Below are positions 18,016-26,058 of a DNA stretch of 64,000 nt, piece by piece. The notes below the pieces were generated by a model, which saw only the letters and a program-made list of their open reading frames with translations, had not been told where the DNA came from and did not search any database. The first letter of the stretch is position 1; every line of letters begins with the position of its first letter. Position numbers and translations under genes: made by a program. Origin of the DNA: Methylopila turkensis (GTDB lineage: Bacteria > Pseudomonadota > Alphaproteobacteria > Rhizobiales > Methylopilaceae); NCBI RefSeq assembly GCF_027922325.1, contig NZ_BSFL01000001.1:739610-803609 (forward strand), in the 5' to 3' direction.

Positions 18016-18900
18016 TCAGCTCGCCTTCCGCCGCTCGGTGTCTCCGCCGCCCCGCGAGGCGGCCGCCGTCTTCTTCGCCTTGCCGGACCTCTTCGGAACC
18101 GACGAAGCCTTCTTCGAAGCGTCCCCGGACGCGCCGGCGCTCTGGCGCAGCGCCTCCATGAGATCGGTGACCTTCTCCGGCGCCTTCGGCTTCCGCGGCG
18201 TGATCTTGCGGCCCTCGATCTTCGCCTTCACGAGCTCGGCGAGAGCGGCCTCATAACGGTCATCAAACGCGGACGGATCGAACGCGCCGCGCTTGGTGTC
18301 GATGATGTGCCTGGCGAGATCGAGCATCTCGCCCTGGATCTTGGCTTTCGGCAGGTCGCTGAAGGCGTCGGCCGACGACCGGACCTCGTAGTCGAAGTTC
18401 AGCGTCGTGCCGACCAGGCCGACATCGTGCGGGCGGATGAGGACCATGCGCTCCCGGCGGAACAGCACCGTCCGCGCCAGCGCCGCGACCTTCTTCTTCC
18501 GCATCCCCTCGCGGATCAGCGCGAACGCTTCGTGGGCGGTTGGGTCCGCCGGCGCAAGATAATAGGGCTTGTCGAAATAGACGTCGTCGACGTCATCGCA
18601 CGGGATAAAGGCGTCGATCTCGAACGTCTTGTCGCTCTCCGGCACCGCCGCAGCCACTTCGTCGGGTTCGAGGACGACGTGCTCGCCTGCCGACGTTTCG
18701 TAGCCTTTGACCTGATCCTCGCGTTCGACCGGCCGGCCGGTCTCCGCGTCGACATACTGCCGGCGCACGCGGTTGCCGGTCTTGCGGTTAAGGGTGTGGA
18801 ACGCGATCCGGTCCGAGGTCGACGCCGCGGTGTAGAGCGCGACCGGACAGACGACCTCGCCGACCTTCAGGAAGCCCTTCCAGTTCGCTCGTGGCGCCAC
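18016..18900 (-). CDS. ku: second Ku protein
   Basis: A 294-residue Ku paralogue with the pattern [40 protein letters not shown] and a central [10 protein letters not shown]. The C-terminus after residue 240 is Lys/Ser-rich and ends in an Arg-containing tail. It is co-transcribed with ligD (3-base gap). Because a second Ku lies on the other side of ligD, a heterodimer is possible, as reported for Sinorhizobium Ku3/Ku4 with LigD4. Confidence 0.94.
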   Translation of the reverse strand: MAPRANWKGFLKVGEVVCPVALYTAASTSDRIAFHTLNRKTGNRVRRQYVDAETGRPVEREDQVKGYETSAGEHVVLEPDEVAAAVPESDKTFEIDAFIPCDDVDDVYFDKPYYLAPADPTAHEAFALIREGMRKKKVAALARTVLFRRERMVLIRPHDVGLVGTTLNFDYEVRSSADAFSDLPKAKIQGEMLDLARHIIDTKRGAFDPSAFDDRYEAALAELVKAKIEGRKITPRKPKAPEKVTDLMEALRQSAGASGDASKKASSVPKRSGKAKKTAAASRGGGDTERRKAS

Positions 18901-18927
18901 GTCTGCAACCTCCCGACGACGACTCGA

Positions 18928-18952
18928 AACGCCAGCCGCGCCTCCCGGTTCC
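18928..18952 (-). promoter_or_regulatory. EcfG-type promoter of ku-ligD operon
   Basis: Read on the minus strand the sequence is GGAAC (18952-18948), 16 bases, CGTT (18931-18928), a perfect match to the EcfG/RpoE2 consensus. It sits 28 bases upstream of the Ku start at 18900. This is the best of the three such promoters around the NHEJ block. Confidence 0.7.
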
Positions 18953-19070
18953 GAGTCGCGCCCTGGCGTCGCGCGCAGGCGCGTGCTGCGAAAGTCGGGC
19001 GGTCGGCGAGCGCGCGCCGTCTATATGCCCTCCCCCCGCGTCCGCCGGACCGGTACTGGAGAAGTTCGCC

Positions 19071-19505
19071 ATGCATGTCACGATTGAGAACGCCGACGCC
19101 GCCATCCGCGCGGCGATCGAAAAAGCCCGCGAGATCGACACCTTCATGTGCGTCGCGATCGTCGACTCGGGCGCGGACCTCAAGGCGTTCCACCGCATGG
19201 ACGACGCATGGGTCGGTTCGATCGACATCGCGATCAAGAAGGCGAAGACGGCCGTGTTCTTCGGCATGCCGACCGGCGAGATCGGCAAGCTGTCGCAGCC
19301 GGGCGGCCCGCTCTACGGCATCGAGCATTCGAATGGCGGCCTGATCACCTTCCCCGGCGGCCTGCCGATCGTGGACAGCGAGGGCGTCATGGTCGGGGCC
19401 ATTGGGGTCAGCGGCTCGTCGGTCGAGAACGACCACGCCGTCGCCACCGCGGGCGCGAAGGCGCTCGGGGCATGGGAGCTTCCCGCGCATCCCTGGCGCA
19501 CCTGA
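19071..19505 (+). CDS. GlcG/HbpS family heme-binding-like protein (DUF336)
   Basis: A 144-residue protein; the ATG at 19071 ([19 protein letters not shown]) is preferred over an upstream in-frame start because it matches the usual family N-terminus. Conserved features are the hydrophobic strand [25 protein letters not shown] and [20 protein letters not shown]. HbpS binds heme in Streptomyces, and GlcG-like proteins occur near glycolate and propanediol genes. No partner is obvious here. It is divergent from ku-ligD. Confidence 0.85.
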   Translation: MHVTIENADAAIRAAIEKAREIDTFMCVAIVDSGADLKAFHRMDDAWVGSIDIAIKKAKTAVFFGMPTGEIGKLSQPGGPLYGIEHSNGGLITFPGGLPIVDSEGVMVGAIGVSGSSVENDHAVATAGAKALGAWELPAHPWRT

Positions 19506-19510
19506 CCGGC

Positions 19511-19548
19511 GCCTCCTGGCGGTCAGAGCAGCCAGACCGCCAGGAGGC
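19511..19548. terminator. bidirectional hairpin terminator
   Basis: A perfect 14-base stem (GCCTCCTGGCGGTC at 19511-19524, complement at 19535-19548) with a 10-base loop lies between the convergent DUF336 and DUF1232 genes. The 3' arm is within the last codons of the DUF1232 gene. Confidence 0.65.
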
Positions 19549-19897
19549 CGAGCGCGCCGGTCCAGATGACGATCACCGCCGCAAGCCCTGCGACGCTGGC
19601 CGGGCGTCTGGGCGCGGCCGCCGCGCGCGCGCGAAACTCGGCGAGCAGCTCGTCCGGGATGAGCCGGACCGCCAGCATGATCCCGAGCGGAACGATGACC
19701 AGATCATCGAGATAGCCAAGCACCGGGATGAAGTCGGGGATGAGGTCCACCGGCGACAGCGCGTAGGCCACGACGGCCAGCGCCGCGATCTTGGCGGCGA
19801 GCGGCGTGCGCGGGTCGCGGCCGGCGATCCACAGCGCCGCGACGTCGCGCTTGACGGCGCGCGCCCATTGTTTCGCCCGTTCGAGCGCGCGGCTCAT
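19523..19897 (-). CDS. YkvA family (DUF1232) membrane protein
   Basis: The start at 19897 (MSRALERAKQWARAVKRDVAAL) was chosen because it matches the common N-terminus; an in-frame ATG at 19927 is possible. The 124-residue product carries the DUF1232 core ARDPRTPLAAKIAALAVVAYAL, SPVDLIPDFIPVLGYLDD, and a C-terminal transmembrane segment (VAGLAAVIVIWTGALGLLAVWLL). The family has no settled function. Confidence 0.85.
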   Translation of the reverse strand: MSRALERAKQWARAVKRDVAALWIAGRDPRTPLAAKIAALAVVAYALSPVDLIPDFIPVLGYLDDLVIVPLGIMLAVRLIPDELLAEFRARAAAAPRRPASVAGLAAVIVIWTGALGLLAVWLL

Positions 19898-20136
19898 GCC
19901 GATGTCGTCCCATGCGGCCTCGATCATGCGGACTGTCACAGAAGGCGGTTGAGAATGAATGGACGAGCCGGCGCGTCGTCGTCGGCAAGCGGCGCAGGGG
20001 GCCGGATCGAGGAACGATGAAACCGCGCGCAAGCCGCAGACCTTCGCCCGACGCCCGACTGCCTACGATTATCGTCTCATAGCCCTTGTATGCCAGATTG
20101 CTTTAAACACCGGGCGACATCCGGGAAAACATCGAC

Positions 20137-21177
20137 ATGGCGAACATTCTGATCCTCGGAGCCTCTTACGGCTCCCTGCTGGCGACCAAGTTTCTCATGG
20201 CGGGCCACGACGTCACGCTCGTCTGTCGCGAGAAGACGGCCGAGCTCATCAACCGCGCCGGCACCGAAGTCCGCATCAAGCTGCGCGACGAGGCGGAGCA
20301 CCGCGCCATCCATTCGCGCGACCTGCCGGGCAAGCTCGACGCGGCGCCCCCGCAGACGATCGACGTCTCCAAGTACGATCTGGTCGGCCTCGCGATGCAG
20401 GAGCCGCAATACGCCAACCACACGATCCGCGTGCTGATGGTCAAGATCGCCGAGGCGAAGCTGCCCTGCCTGTCGATCATGAACATGCCGCCGCTGCCCT
20501 ATCTCAAGCGCATTCCGGGGCTGGAGGGCGTGAACTTCGAGGAAGCCTTCACCAACGCGCAGGTGTGGGAGCGCTTCAAGCCCGGCCTGATCTCGCTGTG
20601 CTCGCCGGATCCGCAGGCGTTCCGCCCGCCGGAGGAGGAGGCGAACGTCCTGCACGTGGGCCTGCCGACGAACTTCAAGGCGGCGACCTTCGAGGACGAG
20701 GCCCACAACCGGCTGCTCCGGCAGCTCGAGGCGGACATCGACGCGGTGCGGCTCGACGGCAAGGACGTGCCGGTGAAGCTCAAGGTGTTCGACTCGCTGT
20801 TCGTGCCGCTGGCCAAGTGGTCGATGCTGCTGACCGGCAACTATCGCTGCATCACGCTCGGCGAGCCGCGTTCGATCCGGGACGCGGTGCACAGCGACAT
20901 CGCGCTTTCGCAGTCGATCTACGACCATGTGGACGCGATCGCCCGCAAGCTCGGCGCCGATCCGGCGGACCAGGTGCCGTTCGAGAAATACGCCAAGGCG
21001 GCGGAAAGCCTGCTGAAGCCTTCGTCGGCCGCGCGCGCGGTCGCCGGCGGCGCGCCCTTCATCGAGCGCGTGGATCTGCTGGTGAAGCTGATCGCGCACC
21101 AGCTCGACTTCCCCAACGCCGCGATCGACGACACCGTCCAGATCGTCGACCGGCGCCTCAACGAGAACCTCGCGTAA
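20137..21177 (+). CDS. ketopantoate reductase-like Rossmann protein
   Basis: A 346-residue protein with an N-terminal NAD(P)-binding motif GASYGSLLATKFLMAGHDVTL, as in the ApbA/PanE family, where a glycine is replaced by Ser/Tyr. The central and C-terminal parts (NMPPLPYLKRIPG, FVPLAKWSMLLTGNYRCI) resemble a subgroup longer than PanE and not known to make pantoate. It may be an uncharacterised oxidoreductase. It is monocistronic, followed by a hairpin terminator. Confidence 0.7.
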   Translation: MANILILGASYGSLLATKFLMAGHDVTLVCREKTAELINRAGTEVRIKLRDEAEHRAIHSRDLPGKLDAAPPQTIDVSKYDLVGLAMQEPQYANHTIRVLMVKIAEAKLPCLSIMNMPPLPYLKRIPGLEGVNFEEAFTNAQVWERFKPGLISLCSPDPQAFRPPEEEANVLHVGLPTNFKAATFEDEAHNRLLRQLEADIDAVRLDGKDVPVKLKVFDSLFVPLAKWSMLLTGNYRCITLGEPRSIRDAVHSDIALSQSIYDHVDAIARKLGADPADQVPFEKYAKAAESLLKPSSAARAVAGGAPFIERVDLLVKLIAHQLDFPNAAIDDTVQIVDRRLNENLA

Positions 21178-21217
21178 GTCGCGGAGGGGCTCGCCCGTCG
21201 GCCGGCCCCTCCACGAC
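21178..21217 (+). terminator. hairpin terminator after the ketopantoate reductase-like gene
   Basis: GTCG, one mismatch, GGAGGGGC (21178-21190) pairs with GCCCCTCC, one mismatch, CGAC (21205-21217). It begins immediately after the stop codon. Confidence 0.55.
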
Positions 21218-21275
21218 GCCACGGCGATCGGCCTGCAGTCCAGGATAGGGATGCGCTTGAGAGATCGGTGACCTA

Positions 21276-22352
21276 ATGTGCCGCGCGATGACCATCGCTG
21301 ACGGCCGCCACCCCTACGACACGCTCCCCGACGACGCCTTCTGGCGGCTCGCGGTCGCGGCGAAGAGCCCATTCGAGCTGAACGCCATCTGGCGCCCGAA
21401 GGCGCCGCTCAGGCGCGACGCCATGGTCGCGACCGCGGGCTCGTGCTTCGCGCAGCACATCAGCCGCGCGCTGAAGCGCAGGGGCTTCGGCTGGCTCGAC
21501 ACGGAGCCAGCGCCGTTCGGCATGCCGCCGGACGTGGCGGAAAGCTTCGGCTACGGCGTGTTCAGCTTCCGCACCGGCAACATCTATTCGGCCGCCCTGC
21601 TGCGGCAGTGGCTGGACTGGGCGGCGGGAGACGCGGCCCCCTCGGACGAGCTCTGGCGCGACGACGACGGGCGCTGGTTCGATCCCTTCCGGCCCGCGAT
21701 CCAGCCTGGCGGGTTTTCGGACGCCGACGATGTCCGCGCAGCGCGCGCGACCACGCTGCGCGCCATCCGCAGGGGCGTATCGTCGGCCGACGTGTTCCTG
21801 TTCACCCTCGGGCTGACCGAATGCTGGCAGGACGCCGGAACCGGCGAGGTCTTTCCGCTATGCCCCGGCGTCGCGGCCGGGCGCTACGATGCGCAGCGCC
21901 ACATCCTTCGCAATTTCGGCTTCGAGCGCATCCGCGACGATCTGCAGGCGGCGATCGCCGTGCTCAAGCGCCTGAATCCGTCGATCCGCTTGATCCTGAC
22001 GGTCTCGCCAGTGCCGCTGATCGCGACGGTCACGGGCGAACATGCGCTGGTCGCGAACACCTACACCAAGTCGACACTGCGCGCGGTCGCCGGAGAGCTC
22101 GCCGCCGGGGACCCGGCCGTCGACTACTTCCCGTCCTACGAGATGGTGGCGACCGCGCCGATGCGGGGCATGTTCTACAACCCGAACATGCGCACCATCA
22201 CGCCCGCGGGCGTCGCCTTCGTGATGGAGGCGTTCTTCGCCGAGCAGGGCGCGGCGCCGGCGGAGCCGACGCCCTCCGCGCCGCCGCCTCCCGCTTCGCC
22301 GACCGCCAACGACCTCGCCTGTGAGGAAGAGCTGCTGGACGCGCCCCAATGA
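21276..22352 (+). CDS. GSCFA domain protein
   Basis: A 358-residue protein that displays the literal family motif GSCFAQHISRAL near residue 55, the block GYGVFSFRTGNIYSAALLRQW, and the late block SYEMVATAPMRGMFYNPNMRTITPAG. GSCFA domains belong to the SGNH/GDSL esterase-like superfamily and are thought to act on glycans, but no substrate has been shown. The C-terminal 40 residues are Pro/Ala-rich. Its stop overlaps the next start by four bases (ATGA), linking it to another SGNH-like protein. Confidence 0.85.
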   Translation: MCRAMTIADGRHPYDTLPDDAFWRLAVAAKSPFELNAIWRPKAPLRRDAMVATAGSCFAQHISRALKRRGFGWLDTEPAPFGMPPDVAESFGYGVFSFRTGNIYSAALLRQWLDWAAGDAAPSDELWRDDDGRWFDPFRPAIQPGGFSDADDVRAARATTLRAIRRGVSSADVFLFTLGLTECWQDAGTGEVFPLCPGVAAGRYDAQRHILRNFGFERIRDDLQAAIAVLKRLNPSIRLILTVSPVPLIATVTGEHALVANTYTKSTLRAVAGELAAGDPAVDYFPSYEMVATAPMRGMFYNPNMRTITPAGVAFVMEAFFAEQGAAPAEPTPSAPPPPASPTANDLACEEELLDAPQ

Positions 22353-23116
22353 CGGCCGACCTGTTCCTGTTCGGCTGCTCCCATGCGGGGCGGCTGCAGA
22401 AGGGCGCGGAGGTGATCGGGCTGCGCGTGGCCGGCGGCGCGCTGATGCGCGGCCGCCTCTGGGACGAGGACGCCTTCGCCTTTGACCCGTCCCGCGGGCT
22501 GAACTTCGCCGACCCGATGGCGCGCGCCCGGCTGAACGCCGCGCTCGCGGCGGCCGGCGCGAGCCGGCTCGAGGATGTGCGCCTTCCGATCGTGACCACG
22601 CTCGGCTTCCAGCTGGACCTCGTCCAGGACGAGATCAGCCGCCGCCACACGCTGGCGCGGGACCCGGACGACGCGCGCGACTTCATCACGATCGAAGCGC
22701 TCGGCGCCATTGTCGCGGCGCGGCGGGGGCCCCTGCTCGACCTGCTGGGCTGGCTCGCCGCCGGCGGGGCAACCGTCGTGCTCGTCGCGCCGCCCGCCCG
22801 CCATCCCGACGCGCCCCTCGCCGCGGCGCTGGAGGCGATCGTCGGGAGGGAAGCGGCGCGGCGCGGCGTCCGCGTGGTCTCGCCGCGGCCCTGGTCGACC
22901 GGGCCGGACGGCCGGCTGCGGCCCGAGTTCGAGGCGCGCAAGGACGGCGACACGGTCCACGGCAACGCCTATTTCGGCGCGCGCGCCATGGCGGAGGTCG
23001 CCGAGGCGCTCGGGCTTCCCGTGACGATCCCGGCGGAGAGCCTCGCCTCGGCGGACGCGTTCGACGCCTTCGCGCAGCGCAGCCGGAGGCTCGCGGCGCG
23101 CGCGTTCTCGGGCTGA
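22349..23116 (+). CDS. SGNH-hydrolase-like protein partnered with GSCFA
   Basis: A 255-residue protein of no named family that I recognise. The N-terminus LFLFGCSHAGRLQ resembles SGNH block I (the usual GDS replaced by GCSH), and the late DTVHGNAYFG resembles block V with the catalytic Asp-x-x-His. A Rossmann-like strand (GGATVVLVAPP) lies between. Because it is translationally coupled to the GSCFA gene, the two probably act on the same saccharide or its acyl group (inference). Confidence 0.55.
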   Translation: MTADLFLFGCSHAGRLQKGAEVIGLRVAGGALMRGRLWDEDAFAFDPSRGLNFADPMARARLNAALAAAGASRLEDVRLPIVTTLGFQLDLVQDEISRRHTLARDPDDARDFITIEALGAIVAARRGPLLDLLGWLAAGGATVVLVAPPARHPDAPLAAALEAIVGREAARRGVRVVSPRPWSTGPDGRLRPEFEARKDGDTVHGNAYFGARAMAEVAEALGLPVTIPAESLASADAFDAFAQRSRRLAARAFSG

Positions 23117-23141
23117 GCGTAATGGGCGAACCGGATCGGCG

Positions 23142-24125
23142 TCAGATGATCCGCGCCCATTTCAGCACCGCGAAGGTGCCGGCGCCCGTCGCCGCCATCA
23201 GCGCCATGGTCCAGATGAAGCCGTGCGCCGACCCCACGCCCGGCAGCCCGCCCACATTCATGCCGAACACGCCGGTGACGAGCGTCATCGGCAGGAACAT
23301 CGCGGTGAAGATCGAGAGCACGTAGAGGTTCCGGTTGGTGATCTCGGCCAGCCGCCCGGCGCGCTCGTCCTGAAGCTGGCGCGCGCGTTCCTGAGCCAGC
23401 TCCAGATCGTGGCCGACGGCGTCCAAACGCGTCACGGCGTCGCGAAGGTCGCTCGCGTCTTCGGCGCTCGCCCAGGCGGGAAGCCGCGCCAGCAGGCCGG
23501 CGAGCGCGATGCGCTGCGGCCCGAGATGACGCCGCAGGTGGGCGAACGTGCGCCGCGCTCGGCCGAGCGCGGCGCCGCCGTCCTTCACCCGATCGGCGAG
23601 CACGTCCGCCTCGACGTCGTCGAGCTCCTCGATCGTCTCCAACAGCGTACCCGAGAACGCGTCGGAGAGATGGTGCAGCAGCTCGACCAGCAGCGGCGCC
23701 GGGCGCCGCTCGCAGCGGTCGAGCTCGACCGAGCGGCGCAGGCGGTCGACCGCGCGGAGCGCGTTGCGGCGGGCGGTGACGAAGCGCCGATCGTCGAAGA
23801 ACAGCCGCAGCGCGCCGATCCGGTTGGGATCGTCGGCGAAATCGTGGTGCAGGTCGCCCAGCACGCCCATGACGCCGTGCGGCCCGGCTTCGATGCGGAT
23901 GTGGCGGTCGGAACCGAGCAGGATCTCCCGCGCGTCCTCCGGCAGGAGCTCGCAGGTCGCGAGCCACTGCTGCACGCGGGAATCGGAAGCGTCGAGATGC
24001 AGCCAGACGAAGCCGTCGGGGGCGGCGAGCGCGGCGTCCACGTCCTCCCACCGCAGGCGCGTCAGCGCGCCGTCGCCCGCGGTGCGGACGCCGTAGATCA
24101 GGCGCTTGTCGTCAATGACCAGCAT
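23142..24125 (-). CDS. zntB: ZntB/CorA family divalent metal transporter
   Basis: The start at 24125 (MLVIDDKRLIYGVRTAGDG) gives 327 residues. A long cytoplasmic domain of mixed alpha/beta then helices is followed by two C-terminal transmembrane segments, the first ending in the CorA signature GVFGMNVGG. ZntB-type proteins move zinc across the inner membrane; direction and ion are still debated, so the ion is an inference. Upstream in-frame codons form only an Arg-rich shadow and were excluded. Confidence 0.85.
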   Translation of the reverse strand: MLVIDDKRLIYGVRTAGDGALTRLRWEDVDAALAAPDGFVWLHLDASDSRVQQWLATCELLPEDAREILLGSDRHIRIEAGPHGVMGVLGDLHHDFADDPNRIGALRLFFDDRRFVTARRNALRAVDRLRRSVELDRCERRPAPLLVELLHHLSDAFSGTLLETIEELDDVEADVLADRVKDGGAALGRARRTFAHLRRHLGPQRIALAGLLARLPAWASAEDASDLRDAVTRLDAVGHDLELAQERARQLQDERAGRLAEITNRNLYVLSIFTAMFLPMTLVTGVFGMNVGGLPGVGSAHGFIWTMALMAATGAGTFAVLKWARII

Positions 24126-24220
24126 GTCGGCCTCCGCTGCGGCGCCGGGCGTTCGCTCGATCGATACTTTCGGATCGTTACTCTTGATCCTGGACGTTGG
24201 GGCGAACGCCCCGGGATGCG

Positions 24221-24910
24221 TCAGCCGACGTCGAGCCGCAGCTCCCCGACGCCCTCGACCCGGCCCTCGAGCCGGTCGCCGCGCGCGACCGCGCCGACGC
24301 CGGACGGCGTGCCGGAGAAGATCAGGTCGCCCGGCGCAAGCTCGAAGTAGCGCGACAGATAGGCGATCATCTCCGGGACCTTCCAGATCATCTGGTCGAG
24401 GTCCCCGGTCTGCCGGCGGGCGCCGTTGACGTCGAGCGTGATCGCGCCGCGGTCGGGGTGGCCGATCTCGGCCGCGCGGGCGAGCGGACCGCAGGGCGCG
24501 GCGTGGTCGAACGCCTTGCCGATCTCCCACGGCCGCTGCAGCTTCTTGGCCTCGGCCTGCAGGTCGCGGCGGGTGAAGTCGACGCCCACGCCATAGCCGA
24601 AGACGAGCCCGAGCGCATCCGTCACCGCGACGTCGCGCCCTCCCCTCTCCAGCGCCACCACCATCTCGATCTCGTGGTGCACGTCGGAGGTCTCGGGCGG
24701 ATAGGGGAACGTCGCGCCGTCCGGCAGCAGCGCGTCCGGGGTCTTGAGGAAGAAGAACGGCGGCTCGCGGTCCGGATCGTGGCCCATCTCGACGGCGTGG
24801 GCGGCGTAGTTGCGGCCGATGCAGTAGACGCGGCGGGCGGGAAACAGCTCCGAGCGGCCGAGCACGGCGACGGCCGGCTGCGGAGGCGGCGTGAAGACGT
24901 AGGCGGGCAT
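24221..24910 (-). CDS. fumarylacetoacetate hydrolase family protein
   Basis: A 229-residue enzyme with the FAH fold pattern [20 protein letters not shown], the metal-binding [14 protein letters not shown] (two Glu), and the C-terminal [15 protein letters not shown]. Members cleave C-C bonds in 2-oxo or acylpyruvate compounds using Mg2+; acylpyruvase (FAHD1/YcgM) is the nearest-looking type at this length. The substrate is not clear from neighbours. Confidence 0.88.
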   Translation of the reverse strand: MPAYVFTPPPQPAVAVLGRSELFPARRVYCIGRNYAAHAVEMGHDPDREPPFFFLKTPDALLPDGATFPYPPETSDVHHEIEMVVALERGGRDVAVTDALGLVFGYGVGVDFTRRDLQAEAKKLQRPWEIGKAFDHAAPCGPLARAAEIGHPDRGAITLDVNGARRQTGDLDQMIWKVPEMIAYLSRYFELAPGDLIFSGTPSGVGAVARGDRLEGRVEGVGELRLDVG

Positions 24911-25034
24911 GGCGGCTCCGGTCGCGGCGATGTGCTCAAGGCGCCCGGGCCCCGCCTCATGCGGCTGGACCGGCGCCCGTCGCCGGTTCTAGAACTGGCC
25001 CGACAAAAAAGCGAACAGGGTGCGGGACATCGTC

Positions 25035-25790
25035 ATGGAGCTCACTGGATCCCATCGCATTCCGGCGCCCCGCGAGGTTGTGTGGGCCGGTCTGTGCGAC
25101 CCCGAGGTCCTGCGCGCCAGCGTGCCCGGCTGCGAGGGCGTCGAGCGTTCGGCCGACGGGCTGAAGGGGAAGGTCGCGGCCAAGATCGGGCCGGTCAAGG
25201 CGCTGTTCGACGGCGAGGTGAAGGTCCACGAGCAGCTCCGGCCCGAGAGCTGCGTCCTGTCGGGCCAGGCGGCCGCGGGCGGAGCCGGCTTCGCCAAGGG
25301 CGGCGCCAAGATCGCGCTCACTGAAGACGGCGACGTCACGGTCGCGACCTACACGATCACGGCGGAGGTCGGCGGCAAGGTGGGCCAGCTCGGCTCGCGC
25401 CTCGTCGGCGGCGTGGCGCGGCAGCAGCTCGAAGCCTTCTTCGAAGCGTTCTCGCGCGAGATCGTCGCCCGTCCTCCAAGCGCGGAGACCGTGGTTCCGT
25501 CGGTGTCGGAAGCGCCGCCGATCGCCCACGAGGAGCCGGACGAGCGCGACGCCGCGCCCCAGACGCTGGAGGCTCCGCCGCTCGCCTCGGGCGTCGCGGC
25601 CTTCGCCCCGCCCCCGGCCCAACTCGCGCCCCAGCCTGCCGAGACGAAGCCGGAGACCGCGAAGGAGCCGCGCGAGCCGGTTTCGGCCGGCGCCTCGGTC
25701 GGCCGCATCCTGCTGGTCGCGGCCGTGGTCATCGCAATCGGGATCGCGGTCTATCATTTCGTGATCGCGGCGCCCCCGCCTCCGGTCTGA
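25035..25790 (+). CDS. CoxG-like SRPBCC protein with C-terminal membrane anchor
   Basis: The ATG at 25035 (MELTGSHRIPAPREVVWAGL) is preferred over a GTG at 25020 because CoxG proteins start like this. Residues 1-150 form the SRPBCC domain (DPEVLRASVPGCEGVE, LVGGVARQQLEAFF). Then comes a 70-residue acidic/Pro/Ala linker and a transmembrane anchor (GRILLVAAVVIAIGIAVYHF). CoxG anchors CO dehydrogenase to the membrane in Afipia, but no CO dehydrogenase genes are seen here, so another molybdenum hydroxylase may be the partner. Confidence 0.82.
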   Translation: MELTGSHRIPAPREVVWAGLCDPEVLRASVPGCEGVERSADGLKGKVAAKIGPVKALFDGEVKVHEQLRPESCVLSGQAAAGGAGFAKGGAKIALTEDGDVTVATYTITAEVGGKVGQLGSRLVGGVARQQLEAFFEAFSREIVARPPSAETVVPSVSEAPPIAHEEPDERDAAPQTLEAPPLASGVAAFAPPPAQLAPQPAETKPETAKEPREPVSAGASVGRILLVAAVVIAIGIAVYHFVIAAPPPPV

Positions 25791-26058
25791 GCCCATATCG
25801 CGAGGCGCCGCCCCGCCTGCTCTTCACGAACCTGCCCTCGATCCGCACATTCCAACGCCGCCCGAGCCTATTTCTGCGCCGTGACGCATTTTGCGGCGTG
25901 ATGACGCTCGTCCCGAGTTGACAGACGCCGCGCCCCACACGACGCTGACCTTGGTCACGACAGCGTGAGCTCTCCGTGATCGCGCGAGAAGGCTCGTCAT
26001 CCCGCTTGGACACGAGCGCGTCGCGCGTCCGATCAATCGGCGCAACGGGAACAGCGGC
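25791..26058. other. intergenic region upstream of amino-alcohol permease
   Basis: This 268-base gap carries no convincing gene. A consensus-like -35 (TTGACA at 25918-25923) is present, without a good -10 at the right spacing, so the promoter is not assigned. Confidence 0.4.
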
